From: Microvirga guangxiensis
Lineage (GTDB): Bacteria; Pseudomonadota; Alphaproteobacteria; Rhizobiales; Beijerinckiaceae
DNA length: 64,000 nucleotides
Direction: 5' to 3'
NCBI RefSeq assembly: GCF_900102135.1
Contig: NZ_FMVJ01000002.1
Location: 335,709 to 399,708, forward strand
In this document: one piece after another, positions 8,525-16,384 of the stretch
Numbering within the stretch: position 1 is the first letter of the stretch
How the letters are laid out: every line of letters starts with the position of its first letter
The notes under the pieces: model-generated
What the model saw: the letters and a program-made list of their open reading frames with translations, nothing else
What the model was told of the DNA's origin: nothing
The model's database searches: none
Program-made: the position numbers and the translations under genes

Positions 8525-8554
8525 AGCCGAGGCGTTCGACGAAACGCCTCGGCT
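8525..8554. terminator. Bidirectional terminator between usp and cytochrome c genes
   Basis: Perfect 12-base stem (AGCCGAGGCGTT with AACGCCTCGGCT) around a 6-base loop, placed between two convergent genes. A-run on the left gives a T-run for the minus strand. Confidence 0.8.
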
Positions 8555-8561
8555 GCATCCA

Positions 8562-8879
8562 TCAGCCCTGGATGGAATTCAGATAGGCCAGCAGATCGTT
8601 GATCTGCGCCGGATCGAGCTCGAACTGAGGCATGGACGGATGGCCTGTCGTGATGCCCTCCGCAAAGGCTTCTGCGAGATCCTCGATCGGATAGCGGCTG
8701 CTGAGCGTCCGGAACGGCGGCGCCTCGGGGATGGGACTGTCACCGAAACGACCGATGGCATGGCATTGGGAGCAGTTGGTCTGCGCGAAGGTAAGCCCAC
8801 GCTGCACGCGACCGGATTGCGCGATGGCAGCCGACGAGCCCAATGCGAGGGCTATTCCGAAAAGAACGAGCCGCTTCAT
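8562..8879 (-). CDS. Small periplasmic cytochrome c (class I-like)
   Basis: 105 residues with a signal peptide (residues 1-21). A single haem-binding CSQCH sits at 36-40, and the likely axial methionine is M83 in HPSMPQF. The length suits a small monohaem electron carrier in the periplasm. Its start overlaps the stop of the upstream 135-residue gene (ATGA), so both form one operon behind the FixK/FNR box at 9363. A role in electron transfer under low oxygen is inferred from that regulation; the partner oxidase or dehydrogenase is not in the window. Confidence 0.88.
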   Translation of the reverse strand: MKRLVLFGIALALGSSAAIAQSGRVQRGLTFAQTNCSQCHAIGRFGDSPIPEAPPFRTLSSRYPIEDLAEAFAEGITTGHPSMPQFELDPAQINDLLAYLNSIQG

Positions 8880-9283
8880 GATCCCTGCTCCTCTGGCCTT
8901 CTGGGTTCGGCCCGCTCTACCGAGACGACACGAAACGTATATGGCTTTTCATCGTCATCCTGGATGGTGACGTATTCGCCTTCTGCGAAACGGTGCTGAT
9001 GGAGGTGATAACCGGCCTCCTCGTCGCCTGGGCGATCCTGGTTATAGTCGATCATCCAGGTCGCTCCGCCGGCTCCGCCCGGACGATGAACCAGAACTCC
9101 CTGACGCTCGCCTTCATTGGCCCAGAACCGACGGACCCGGCAATAAGCCCGTTTGCCGGCCCATTCCTCCTGGTCAAGATGCCCCTGCGCGTCGAGAGGG
9201 GCGGTAATCTCGTAGCCGTAGCGTGGGCTGCCCTCGGGAAATTCCTTGCTGCGGGCCAAATGAAGCGTGACGTGGAAAAGCAC
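8876..9283 (-). CDS. Conserved-looking hypothetical protein, cytosolic
   Basis: 135 residues, GTG start supported by a strong GGGAGGG upstream. No signal peptide, no transmembrane segment, one cysteine. The sequence is rich in charged and aromatic residues (WMIDYNQDRPGDEEAGYHLHQHRF), with a histidine cluster (YHLHQH) near residue 94 that could bind metal, though this is speculation. I do not recognise the family. It is first in a two-gene operon with the cytochrome c and has a perfect FixK/FNR box 80 bases before its start. Confidence 0.7.
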   Translation of the reverse strand: MLFHVTLHLARSKEFPEGSPRYGYEITAPLDAQGHLDQEEWAGKRAYCRVRRFWANEGERQGVLVHRPGGAGGATWMIDYNQDRPGDEEAGYHLHQHRFAEGEYVTIQDDDEKPYTFRVVSVERAEPRRPEEQGS

Positions 9284-9362
9284 TTTTCCCTCCCGGTTTC
9301 AGGCGTGCCGCAAGCGAACCTCGCCATTGTGGCAAAGCTTAGAGCCACGCCGCTCGACGGCC

Positions 9363-9376
9363 TTGATCCCGATCAA
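9363..9376. promoter_or_regulatory. Perfect FixK/FNR-type box before the cytochrome c operon
   Basis: TTGAT-CCCG-ATCAA, exact consensus. A class II arrangement (centre at -41.5) would place the start of transcription near 9328, about 45 bases before the GTG of the 135-residue gene. A CTAAGC element near 9342-9337 on the minus strand could serve as -10. Confidence 0.78.
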
Positions 9377-9407
9377 TCCGCCGTCCGCCTCAAGCGAGAA
9401 AAGCAGC

Positions 9408-11003
9408 CTAATCCATGGTTTCGCCCTTTAAAGCATCCCGGATGCGCCGGATGATTACCCCTTTGGATTTCCTGTCGGCAGCAGCCTCGACGGCATCGTT
9501 GATCTCGAGAAGCATCTCCGCGTAATCGTTGTGCCAGTCCCGGTGACCCGCGCTCGAACCAGGCATGCGCGGTTGGGCGCGGTCGATGCGAACGGCTCTA
9601 TCGCCCGTAAGATCGAAGACGTCGTCGATTTCGGGGATCAGCGTGTCAGGCGCGTGCTCCAGATCAGCCAGCGACGATTGCAGCGCCTTCAGCGCCGGGT
9701 CCTCTCCGTGCACCAGAAAAACTCCGCGCCGGACCGGCAGGCGCTCGGTGAGCCAGGCCTTCAACTCGGGTTGATCCGCGTGGCCGGAGTAGAGATCGAG
9801 CGTTCGCATTCGGGCCCGCACCTTGATTTCATCGCCATGGATCCTGACCTTCGATGCCCCGTCCTGCAGGATGCGCCCGAGAGTACCTTGAGCCTGGAAT
9901 CCGACGAAGAGAACGGTCGCCTCGTCTCGCCACAACCAAGCCTTGAGATGGTGCCGAATGCGGCCCGCTTCGCACATGCCGCTGGCTGCGATGATGATGT
10001 GAAAGCTGTGAATGCGGTCGATCGACTTGCTCTGCTCGACAGTTTCCGTGAAGCGGACCCATCGCGACTCGAGGGCTTGAACCAGATCGGATCCGTTCCT
10101 GAGATGCTTGGCATGCCGCTTGAAGATCGCACTCGCCTTCGAGGCCAGGGGAGAGTCGATGAAGACCGGGATGTCCGGCAGTTCGCCAGCTTCCATCAAC
10201 TCCATGAGATCGACGAGTAGCTCCTGAGTTCTCTCCACCGCGAATGATGGAATGAGAAGAACACCGCTCGGATGCATGGCCGCACGCACCTCGTCCCGCA
10301 GCATCCGCCGCCGGCGCTCAATGGTCGTCGCATCCCGGTCCGTGTCGCCATAGGTCGATTCGAGGATGACGTAATCGAGATCGCGAGGTCCGTCGGGATC
10401 GGGTTGCAGCAGCTTGTGATCGGGGCCGATATCGCCTGAGAACAAAAGGCGCGTCGGCTTCTCGCCCCCCTCGGATGCGACTTCTATTTCGATGGAGGCG
10501 GAGCCTAACAGATGGCCTGCATTCCAGTAGCGGGCACGGAACCCCGGGGCGACATCCCTCCATTGGCCATAGGCCACGGGCTGGAATTGCTCGAGAGATT
10601 CTATGGCGTCTTCTTGCGTATAGATGGGAGACACCGTCTCCAGCCCCCTGCGGCTGTTGCGGCGGTTCAGCTGATTGACCTCAGCCTCCTGGATGTAACC
10701 TGAATCCGGAAGCATGATGGAGGCCAGATCCACCGTTCCGGCTGTCGCATAGATCGGGCCATCGAAGCCGGCTTTCACGAGCTTCGGCACGAGACCGCTA
10801 TGATCGATATGCGCATGCGTGAGGCATAGTGCGCTGATCCCCGCCGCTCGGAACGGGAAATGCTGGTAGTTCAGCTCCCGCTCGGTTTTCGATCCCTGGA
10901 ACATCCCGCAATCGACCAGGACACGGGTCGCGTCCGTCTCAAGCAGGAAACAGGAGCCCGTTACGGTTCGGGCGGCGCCGTAGAAATGCAAGCGAAGGGA
11001 CAA
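9408..11003 (-). CDS. Beta-CASP metallo-beta-lactamase-fold RNA nuclease-like protein
   Basis: 531 residues starting at TTG 11003, chosen because AGGAG lies six bases ahead and the family begins with the strand LRLHFYGAARTVTGS; the 35 extra codons of the longer frame are not protein-like. The zinc motif HAHIDH is at residues 63-68, and the beta-CASP region follows with FIDSPLASKASAIF and HIIIAASGMCEAGRI. Members are mRNA 3'-processing (CPSF73/Ysh1-like) nucleases or relatives of unknown substrate. A near-match FixK box at 11078 is positioned for this gene. Similar MBL proteins occur in low-oxygen gene clusters. Confidence 0.85.
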   Translation of the reverse strand: MSLRLHFYGAARTVTGSCFLLETDATRVLVDCGMFQGSKTERELNYQHFPFRAAGISALCLTHAHIDHSGLVPKLVKAGFDGPIYATAGTVDLASIMLPDSGYIQEAEVNQLNRRNSRRGLETVSPIYTQEDAIESLEQFQPVAYGQWRDVAPGFRARYWNAGHLLGSASIEIEVASEGGEKPTRLLFSGDIGPDHKLLQPDPDGPRDLDYVILESTYGDTDRDATTIERRRRMLRDEVRAAMHPSGVLLIPSFAVERTQELLVDLMELMEAGELPDIPVFIDSPLASKASAIFKRHAKHLRNGSDLVQALESRWVRFTETVEQSKSIDRIHSFHIIIAASGMCEAGRIRHHLKAWLWRDEATVLFVGFQAQGTLGRILQDGASKVRIHGDEIKVRARMRTLDLYSGHADQPELKAWLTERLPVRRGVFLVHGEDPALKALQSSLADLEHAPDTLIPEIDDVFDLTGDRAVRIDRAQPRMPGSSAGHRDWHNDYAEMLLEINDAVEAAADRKSKGVIIRRIRDALKGETMD

Positions 11004-11077
11004 ATGGATCTCCTGGGTGCAAGGAGCGTTCAAGCGGGACGATCGAACCTTGGTACACCGTCCCCGAGCCGTTAAGT

Positions 11078-11091
11078 TTGATCCATGCCAA
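11078..11091 (-). promoter_or_regulatory. Degenerate FixK/FNR-type box
   Basis: On the minus strand TTGGCATGGATCAA, one base off TTG(A/C)-N6-TCAA. Its centre is about 81 bases upstream of the TTG start of the beta-CASP gene, the same geometry as the other boxes in the island. It is too close to the DUF1003 start at 11111 to activate that gene in class II fashion. Confidence 0.4.
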
Positions 11092-11110
11092 ACCATCGGA
11101 AGCGGCAATC

Positions 11111-11806
11111 ATGACGTCTCATGCAGCATCGTCCAGCGAAATCTGCCCCGTTACAGGCCAAGCCTATCCTGCAAAAGACTTCCTCCTGATCGACCACTTG
11201 CACCCTGGCCTTGCCGACAGGATCAGACAGGATCACCCGGCTTTGGCCGCCCATAGCCGTATAAGCCGGGCAGCTGTCGACCAATATCGGCTCCGATACG
11301 TCGAAGAGCTCCTGCGACAGGAACGAGGCGATCTCACCAGGCTAGACAGGGAGGTTGCGCGCAGCCTTGCAGAAGGCATCACCGTCACTGAAAACGTAGA
11401 GAATAGCTACCACGAGCGCCGCACCTTCGGAGAGCGCCTCTCGGATGGACTTGCCACCTTCGGCGGCAGCTGGCCGTTTCTGATCTTCTTCGCTCTGGGA
11501 CTTGCCGCGTGGATCATCGTCAACGCGGCTCGCGGGCCAGAGGCCTTCGACCCTTATCCATACATTCTCCTGAACCTGCTTCTATCCTGTCTGGCCGCGG
11601 TTCAGGCGCCGATCATCATGATGAGCCAAAGGCGGCAGGAGGCGAAGGACAGGCTGCGCTCCCTCAACGACTACCAAGTCAACCTGAAGGCCGAACTCGA
11701 GATTCGGCATCTGCACGAGAAGATCGACCATCTCATCACGCGACAATGGGAGCGTCTCGCAGAGATCCAGGAGCTCCAGATCGAGCTTCTGCAGGAGCGG
11801 CGTTAG
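11111..11806 (+). CDS. DUF1003 membrane protein
   Basis: 231 residues, start at ATG 11111 (GGAAGCGGCAATC upstream). The DUF1003 core is at about residues 120-185: two transmembrane helices, with GSWPFLIFF opening the first, then FDPYPYILLNLLLS and QAPIIMMSQRRQ. A basic, coiled-coil tail of about 50 residues follows (EIRHLHEKIDHLI). The N-terminal ICPVTGQAYPAKDFL is typical of this subgroup. Function unknown in the family. It sits between two FixK-linked genes, but no site is placed for class II activation of it. Confidence 0.85.
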   Translation: MTSHAASSSEICPVTGQAYPAKDFLLIDHLHPGLADRIRQDHPALAAHSRISRAAVDQYRLRYVEELLRQERGDLTRLDREVARSLAEGITVTENVENSYHERRTFGERLSDGLATFGGSWPFLIFFALGLAAWIIVNAARGPEAFDPYPYILLNLLLSCLAAVQAPIIMMSQRRQEAKDRLRSLNDYQVNLKAELEIRHLHEKIDHLITRQWERLAEIQELQIELLQERR

Positions 11807-11849
11807 GGCCACCGGGCCCTGGGAGAAACCGCCGGAGGGCTGTGCGAAA

Positions 11850-12677
11850 TCAATGAGCCAGCAGGATAGGCCGGTCCGAGGCAGCGAGCATGTCTCGGGT
11901 CGCGCCACCGAAGATCTGCTCCCTCAGGCGTGAATGACCGTAGGCTCCCATGACGACGATATCCGCCGAGACCCTGCGCGCCTCTTCGAGGATGACATCC
12001 GCGATGCGGCGATCCCCGCTCTGCACCGTAGCGATCTCCGCGACGACGCCATGGTGGGCCAGGTGGGCCTTTACGGAAGCCGCAGCGTCGGGTGATGGAT
12101 CGACGATGAGAACGATTGTACGGGTTGCCTGGCTGATAAGATCCAATCCTTCACGCAGGGCCCGCGCCGACTCGCGGCTCCCGTTCCATGCGATCAGAAC
12201 GGTCTGGATCGGCCCTTGCGGGCGACGCCCCGGAGGCACCAGCAAAACAGCGCGTCCGCTGCCGAAAATCACTGCTTCAACGAGGTCGGTCCAGTCGGCA
12301 ATCTCGCTTCTGCCGTCAGGCCGCGTCGCGATGAAGAGATCGGCACACCGGGCCTGGGCGGCCACGCTTGCGGACAGGCCGGCGAAGGTTGCGTCCAGCC
12401 GGCGGAACTCGCTCGGCGTCTGAAGGCCGGACAATCGTTTCATCAGGCGCTCGGCATGAGCATCACCCTCCTCTCGAGCCCTGTCCTCAAATTCACTCAA
12501 AGCCTGAATCATGGCTGCTCCGCCATCCATCGGCATAGCCATCGTCAGTTCAGGCAACAGGTTGGTGAAGACCCCAACCAGATGGGCCCGTCCGATGGAT
12601 GCGATCGCCTGCCCATGTTCCAGCCGGATCTCGTCCTCAAGACTGCCATCGAGGTGCACCATGATGTCTTTGATCAT
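11850..12677 (-). CDS. Universal stress protein, tandem UspA domains
   Basis: 275 residues, start at ATG 12677 with GGAGAGAGCG ahead; the longer frame adds 66 residues that do not align with a Usp fold. Two UspA domains; the second carries an intact nucleotide loop (MGAYGHSRLREQIFGGA, GX2GX9GG), unlike the Usp at 7674 which has lost the second glycine. Divergent from phaC, with a shared FixK2-type box at 12755-12768 whose spacing suits both genes (leader lengths of about 40 bases each way). Likely a cytosolic stress or persistence factor. Confidence 0.88.
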   Translation of the reverse strand: MIKDIMVHLDGSLEDEIRLEHGQAIASIGRAHLVGVFTNLLPELTMAMPMDGGAAMIQALSEFEDRAREEGDAHAERLMKRLSGLQTPSEFRRLDATFAGLSASVAAQARCADLFIATRPDGRSEIADWTDLVEAVIFGSGRAVLLVPPGRRPQGPIQTVLIAWNGSRESARALREGLDLISQATRTIVLIVDPSPDAAASVKAHLAHHGVVAEIATVQSGDRRIADVILEEARRVSADIVVMGAYGHSRLREQIFGGATRDMLAASDRPILLAH

Positions 12678-12754
12678 CGCTCTCTCCGTCCACATGCCGG
12701 GCATCGCCCCAAGCAACTGCCGATCATCATGTGGTCGAAATCGGGAGAGATGCT

Positions 12755-12768
12755 TTGATTTGACGCAA
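12755..12768. promoter_or_regulatory. FixK2-type box shared by usp and phaC
   Basis: TTGATTTGACGCAA matches the relaxed Bradyrhizobium FixK2 pattern TTG(A/C)-N6-(T/G)CAA. It lies midway in the divergent gap: centre 84 bases from the usp start and 81 bases from the phaC start, suitable for bidirectional activation. Confidence 0.6.
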
Positions 12769-12842
12769 TCCCCCTGGGTAAGGCGCGGGTTAGCGTGGAA
12801 CAGTTCACCGATCTCGGCAGGCGAGAAGCTCTGGAGGTTGCG

Positions 12843-14705
12843 ATGTCGTCCCATTCGTCTCGTGTTCTCACGCAAACTTCCACGCGGAAAACCGGCGCCA
12901 TCCCGGCACAGAATCCAAACCTGCCTTGCTCGCCCGCACTCTCACCCATATCGCCGACGCACCTGCCGGACGATGCGGAGCTTCACCGGCTTCGGGATGC
13001 TCTCGATCATGCGGCCCATGCGGGTCTAGCACGGCTTACGGGCGGCCTCTCACCCGCAGCGCTCACTGCAGCCTATACGGACTGGGCGGTCCACCTCGCC
13101 ATCTCGCCCGGCAAGCAGGCTGAACTCGCCGCAAAGGCAGCCGGCACATGGTCTTGCTTGGCGCAGTACGCCGCTCGCTGCGTCATGGATGGCGGGAGCA
13201 GCGAGCCATGCATCACCCCGCTGCCTCAGGACCACCGCTTCGACGGAAGTGAGTGGCAGCGCTGGCCGTTCAACCTCATTCATCAGGGCTTTCTGCTGCA
13301 GCAGCATTGGTGGCACAACGCCACGACGGATATCGACGGCGTTACCAGGCAACATGAAGCTGTGGTTGACTTCGTCTCGCGCCAAATCCTCGATATGGCG
13401 TCGCCGTCGAATTTCTTTGCCACAAACCCTATCGTACAGCGGCATTTCCTTGAGACGGGAGGCCGGAGCCTTGTGCAGGGCTTCCAAAATTTCTTGGACG
13501 ATTGGGAGAGGATCGTCCACTCGAAGCCCGCGGCTGGGACAGAAGCCTTTCAGGTCGGGCGCGACGTCGCCACCACGCCCGGGAAGGTCATATACCGCAA
13601 CCAACTCATCGAACTGATCCAGTACGAGCCGACCGTCGACAAGGTGCGACCCGAGCCGATCCTGATCGTGCCTGCGTGGATCATGAAGTACTACATCCTC
13701 GATCTCTCTCCGGAAAACTCGCTCGTTCGCTATCTCACCGCGCAAGGCTTCACGGTGTTCATCATCTCCTGGAAAAATCCGACTGCGGAGGATCGGGATC
13801 TCGGCATCGACGATTATCGAAAGCTCGGCGTGATGGCGGCGCTCGACGCGGTCGGCGCTATTGTTCCGGATCGAAAAGTTCATGCCGTCGGCTATTGTCT
13901 CGGCGGCACGCTCCTGTCGATTGCGGCAGCCGCCATGGCCCGTGACGGAGACGAGCGCCTGCAGACCATCTCACTGCTGGCGGCGCAGGCCGATTTCAGG
14001 GAGGCCGGAGAACTCACCCTCTTCATCAACGAAAGTCAGGTCCACTTCTTGGAGGATCTGATGCGCAGCCAAGGCTACCTCGACACGCGGCAGATGGCAG
14101 GCGCTTTCCAACTCCTGCGTTCGAACGATCTCATCTGGTCGAGACTGGTTCGGCATTATCTGCTGGGTGAGCGCACGCCGCTGAACGATCTCATGGCCTG
14201 GAACGCCGATGCCACGCGCATGCCATACCGCATGCACGCGGATTACTTGGAGCAGCTCTTTCTCGACAATGATCTCGCCGAGGGCCGTTTCCGGGTCGAC
14301 GGTCAGGCCATTGCCATCAGCGACATCCGAGCCCCCATTTTCGCTGTCGGCACGGAGCGCGACCACGTGGCGCCGTGGCGCTCCGCCTTCAAGATCCATC
14401 TCCTGGCCGACACCGACGTGACCTTCCTTCTCGCATCCGGCGGTCACAATGCCGGCATCGTGGCTGGCCCGGATCGGCCGGGAGGACGCTTCCAGGTTCT
14501 GACGAAGTCCGCCACGGACCGCTACCTTGATCCGGATACCTGGACCAAGGTCGCCCCTGGGCGCGAGGGCTCATGGTGGCCCGAATGGGTCCACTGGCTC
14601 GCCTCACATTCAGGAAAACCTACGCAGCCTCCCGCCATGGGCGCTTCATCGCGCGGTTATCCCGTGCTGCATGACGCTCCCGGCGCATATGTGTTGCAAA
14701 CCTAG
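12843..14705 (+). CDS. phaC: Poly(3-hydroxyalkanoate) synthase, class I-like
   Basis: 620 residues. ATG 12843 is chosen over the upstream in-frame GTG 12795 because GGAGG precedes it by five bases. Polymerises hydroxyacyl-CoA into PHB at the granule surface. The catalytic triad is visible: C352 in the lipase-like box GYCLGG, D507 in RDHVAPW and H535 in GGHNAG. The PhaC N-terminal domain spans about 95-265. No phaA or phaB lies beside it, so it is an orphan and may be a second synthase. The FixK2-type box at 12755 suggests induction at low oxygen, when PHB is a reductant sink. Confidence 0.93.
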   Translation: MSSHSSRVLTQTSTRKTGAIPAQNPNLPCSPALSPISPTHLPDDAELHRLRDALDHAAHAGLARLTGGLSPAALTAAYTDWAVHLAISPGKQAELAAKAAGTWSCLAQYAARCVMDGGSSEPCITPLPQDHRFDGSEWQRWPFNLIHQGFLLQQHWWHNATTDIDGVTRQHEAVVDFVSRQILDMASPSNFFATNPIVQRHFLETGGRSLVQGFQNFLDDWERIVHSKPAAGTEAFQVGRDVATTPGKVIYRNQLIELIQYEPTVDKVRPEPILIVPAWIMKYYILDLSPENSLVRYLTAQGFTVFIISWKNPTAEDRDLGIDDYRKLGVMAALDAVGAIVPDRKVHAVGYCLGGTLLSIAAAAMARDGDERLQTISLLAAQADFREAGELTLFINESQVHFLEDLMRSQGYLDTRQMAGAFQLLRSNDLIWSRLVRHYLLGERTPLNDLMAWNADATRMPYRMHADYLEQLFLDNDLAEGRFRVDGQAIAISDIRAPIFAVGTERDHVAPWRSAFKIHLLADTDVTFLLASGGHNAGIVAGPDRPGGRFQVLTKSATDRYLDPDTWTKVAPGREGSWWPEWVHWLASHSGKPTQPPAMGASSRGYPVLHDAPGAYVLQT

Positions 14706-14728
14706 TTCCTGACTGCCCATGGGCGGCC

Positions 14729-15802
14729 TTACGGCGTGATGGCAACTTTCAACACGCCGTCGCGCTGGTGAGCGAACAGGTCATAGGCTTCCTCGATCTG
14801 ATCGAGCTTGAAGCGATGTGTCACCAGAGGTCGCGTGTCGACCCGGCCGGATGCAACCACCTCCATGAGCCGCCGCATGCGCTCCTTGCCGCCCGGACAG
14901 AGCGTCGTCCGAATGGTGTGATCGCCAAGCCCTGCCATGAACCCATCGAGCGGGATCCTCAGATCGCCCGAATACACCCCGAGCGATGACAGGGTCCCGC
15001 CAGGACGGAGCACGCGCAGAGACGCCTCAAACGTCTCCTGCCGCCCCAGCGCCTCGATGGATACGTCGACGCCGCGCCCGTCGGTGAGGCGCCTGATCTC
15101 CTCGACCGGATCGCCCTTCGTAAAGTCGACCACATGATCCGCACCCATCCGGCGCGCCACCTCCATGCGTTCGGGCACGCTCTCGACGGCGATGATCGTG
15201 CTGGCCCCCATCAGCCTCGCGCCGGCCGTGGCGCAAAGCCCGATGGGCCCCTGCGCAAACACTGCAACCGTATCGCCGATGCGGATACGTCCGCTTTCTG
15301 CGCCCGAGAAACCCGTCGACATGATGTCGGGGCACATGAGCACCTGCTCATCGGTCAGCCCGTCCGGCACGGGCGCAAGGTTCGCCATGGCATCGGGAAC
15401 GAGCACGTACTCTGCCTGGCAGCCATCGATGGTATTGCCAAACCGCCACCCGCCGAGCGGCTTCCAGCCATGTTTGGTGCCCGCCCCATCCTGCGAGTGG
15501 CAGCCGCACAGACAGGCCGCACTGTGCCCGCTAGGCGTGATTGCGCCGGCGATCACCCTCTGGCCCTCGCGGTAGCCCTGCACGGCGGAGCCGAGCTTCT
15601 CGATGACACCGACAGGTTCGTGACCGATCGTGAGCCCTCGGGCTACGGGGTACTCGCCCTTGAGGATATGAACGTCGGTGCCGCAGATCGTGGTGGTGGT
15701 GATGCGCAAGAGGGCATCCAGCGGACCCACATCCGGGATCGGCTTCTCGTCAAGGACGATGCGCCCAGGCTCAACGAAAATGGCAACCTTCATCTTGGGC
15801 AT
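14729..15802 (-). CDS. Zinc-dependent alcohol dehydrogenase (MDR family)
   Basis: 357 residues from ATG 15802 (GGAGAACCGCC upstream); the longer frame to 15904 runs into the regulatory box. Medium-chain dehydrogenase with catalytic zinc ligands at C40 (TICGTD) and H61-E62 (GHEP). The nucleotide-binding fold is near residues 165-215 (FAQGPIGLCATAGARLMG). The usual four-cysteine structural-zinc lobe is replaced by a short segment with three cysteines (ACLCGCHSQDG), seen in a subgroup close to NADP-linked secondary alcohol dehydrogenases. A FixK-type box lies 89 bases upstream, suggesting a fermentative or redox-balancing role. Confidence 0.85.
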   Translation of the reverse strand: MPKMKVAIFVEPGRIVLDEKPIPDVGPLDALLRITTTTICGTDVHILKGEYPVARGLTIGHEPVGVIEKLGSAVQGYREGQRVIAGAITPSGHSAACLCGCHSQDGAGTKHGWKPLGGWRFGNTIDGCQAEYVLVPDAMANLAPVPDGLTDEQVLMCPDIMSTGFSGAESGRIRIGDTVAVFAQGPIGLCATAGARLMGASTIIAVESVPERMEVARRMGADHVVDFTKGDPVEEIRRLTDGRGVDVSIEALGRQETFEASLRVLRPGGTLSSLGVYSGDLRIPLDGFMAGLGDHTIRTTLCPGGKERMRRLMEVVASGRVDTRPLVTHRFKLDQIEEAYDLFAHQRDGVLKVAITP

Positions 15803-16113
15803 GGCGGTTCTCCACGTCTGGTTCGTGTGGGGCGTGTCGGCATCCAAGGGTGCACATCGCGAATACTGGCCTGGCTGCCGGGGCCCGACATTGACGCTGA
15901 TCAAAAGCCCTCATTCGGTCTCAGCTCTCCAAGACGGGGCTCACACCGATCCAATTCAGGTGACACCGGCTACGATCACATGGGCCGCCTACACATCTCG
16001 GCCGATCCCCATGACAGTATAATTCCTGAAGCCGGTCTACGCCCGCCCGGAAGATGGCATCACATGAAGCGAAGCCAATAAACCTTGCATGTTCAAATAC
16101 TTGGGAAGGGAAA
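15803..16113. other. 311-base gap between alcohol dehydrogenase and tRNA-Ser
   Basis: No gene is supported here. The left end holds the dehydrogenase leader and the FixK-type box at 15891-15904. The rest (15905-16113) shows no repeat, RNA structure or small frame with a ribosome binding site that I can defend. Confidence 0.6.
15891..15904. promoter_or_regulatory. FixK/FNR-type box before the alcohol dehydrogenase
   Basis: TTGACGCTGATCAA matches TTGA-N6-TCAA. Its centre is about 95 bases before the ATG, and a class II start would give a leader of about 54 bases. The minus-strand TATTCG near 15866-15861 could be the -10. Confidence 0.65.
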
Positions 16114-16204
16114 TGGCGGAGACGGAGGGATTCGAACCCTCGATACCCTTTTGGGGTATGCTCATTTAGCAAACGAGTGCCTTCAGCCTCTCGGCCACGT
16201 CTCC
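16114..16204 (-). tRNA. tRNA-Ser (anticodon GCU)
   Basis: Class II tRNA of 91 bases including an encoded CCA. Acceptor stem GGAGACG/CGTCTCC with G discriminator, serine-type long variable arm (CATACCCCAAAAGGGTATC) and anticodon loop TTGCTAA. Reads AGC/AGU codons. Confidence 0.96.
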
Positions 16205-16250
16205 GTTCGCGATAATCCAGGGTTCTGAAACCCTGCCTCGCAGGTGGCGC

Positions 16251-16279
16251 AATAGACGCGAACAGCCGTCCTTCGTCAA
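16251..16279 (-). promoter_or_regulatory. Promoter of tRNA-Ser
   Basis: Minus strand: -35 TTGACG at 16279-16274, 17-base spacer, -10 TCTATT at 16256-16251. The transcript would have about 40 bases of leader, including a small hairpin at 16218-16235 (CAGGGTT/AACCCTG). Confidence 0.55.
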
Positions 16280-16384
16280 GGCCAAAAAGTAACTTGGACA
16301 GAGGCAAAGCCGGCTCTTGAACCTGGGCTGCCCTGCCCCTGCATGCTAGGAGGCTGCCCTCAGCAAAACCAAAGGAGCCCCGAC

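Noticed and set aside
11805-11820. AGGGCC-ACCG-GGCCCT hairpin after the DUF1003 stop
   Set aside because: Only a 6-base stem and no T-run; too weak to call a terminator.
16114-16204. tRNA genes as integration sites
   Set aside because: None of the three tRNA genes has an adjacent integrase or a direct repeat of its 3' end that I can see.
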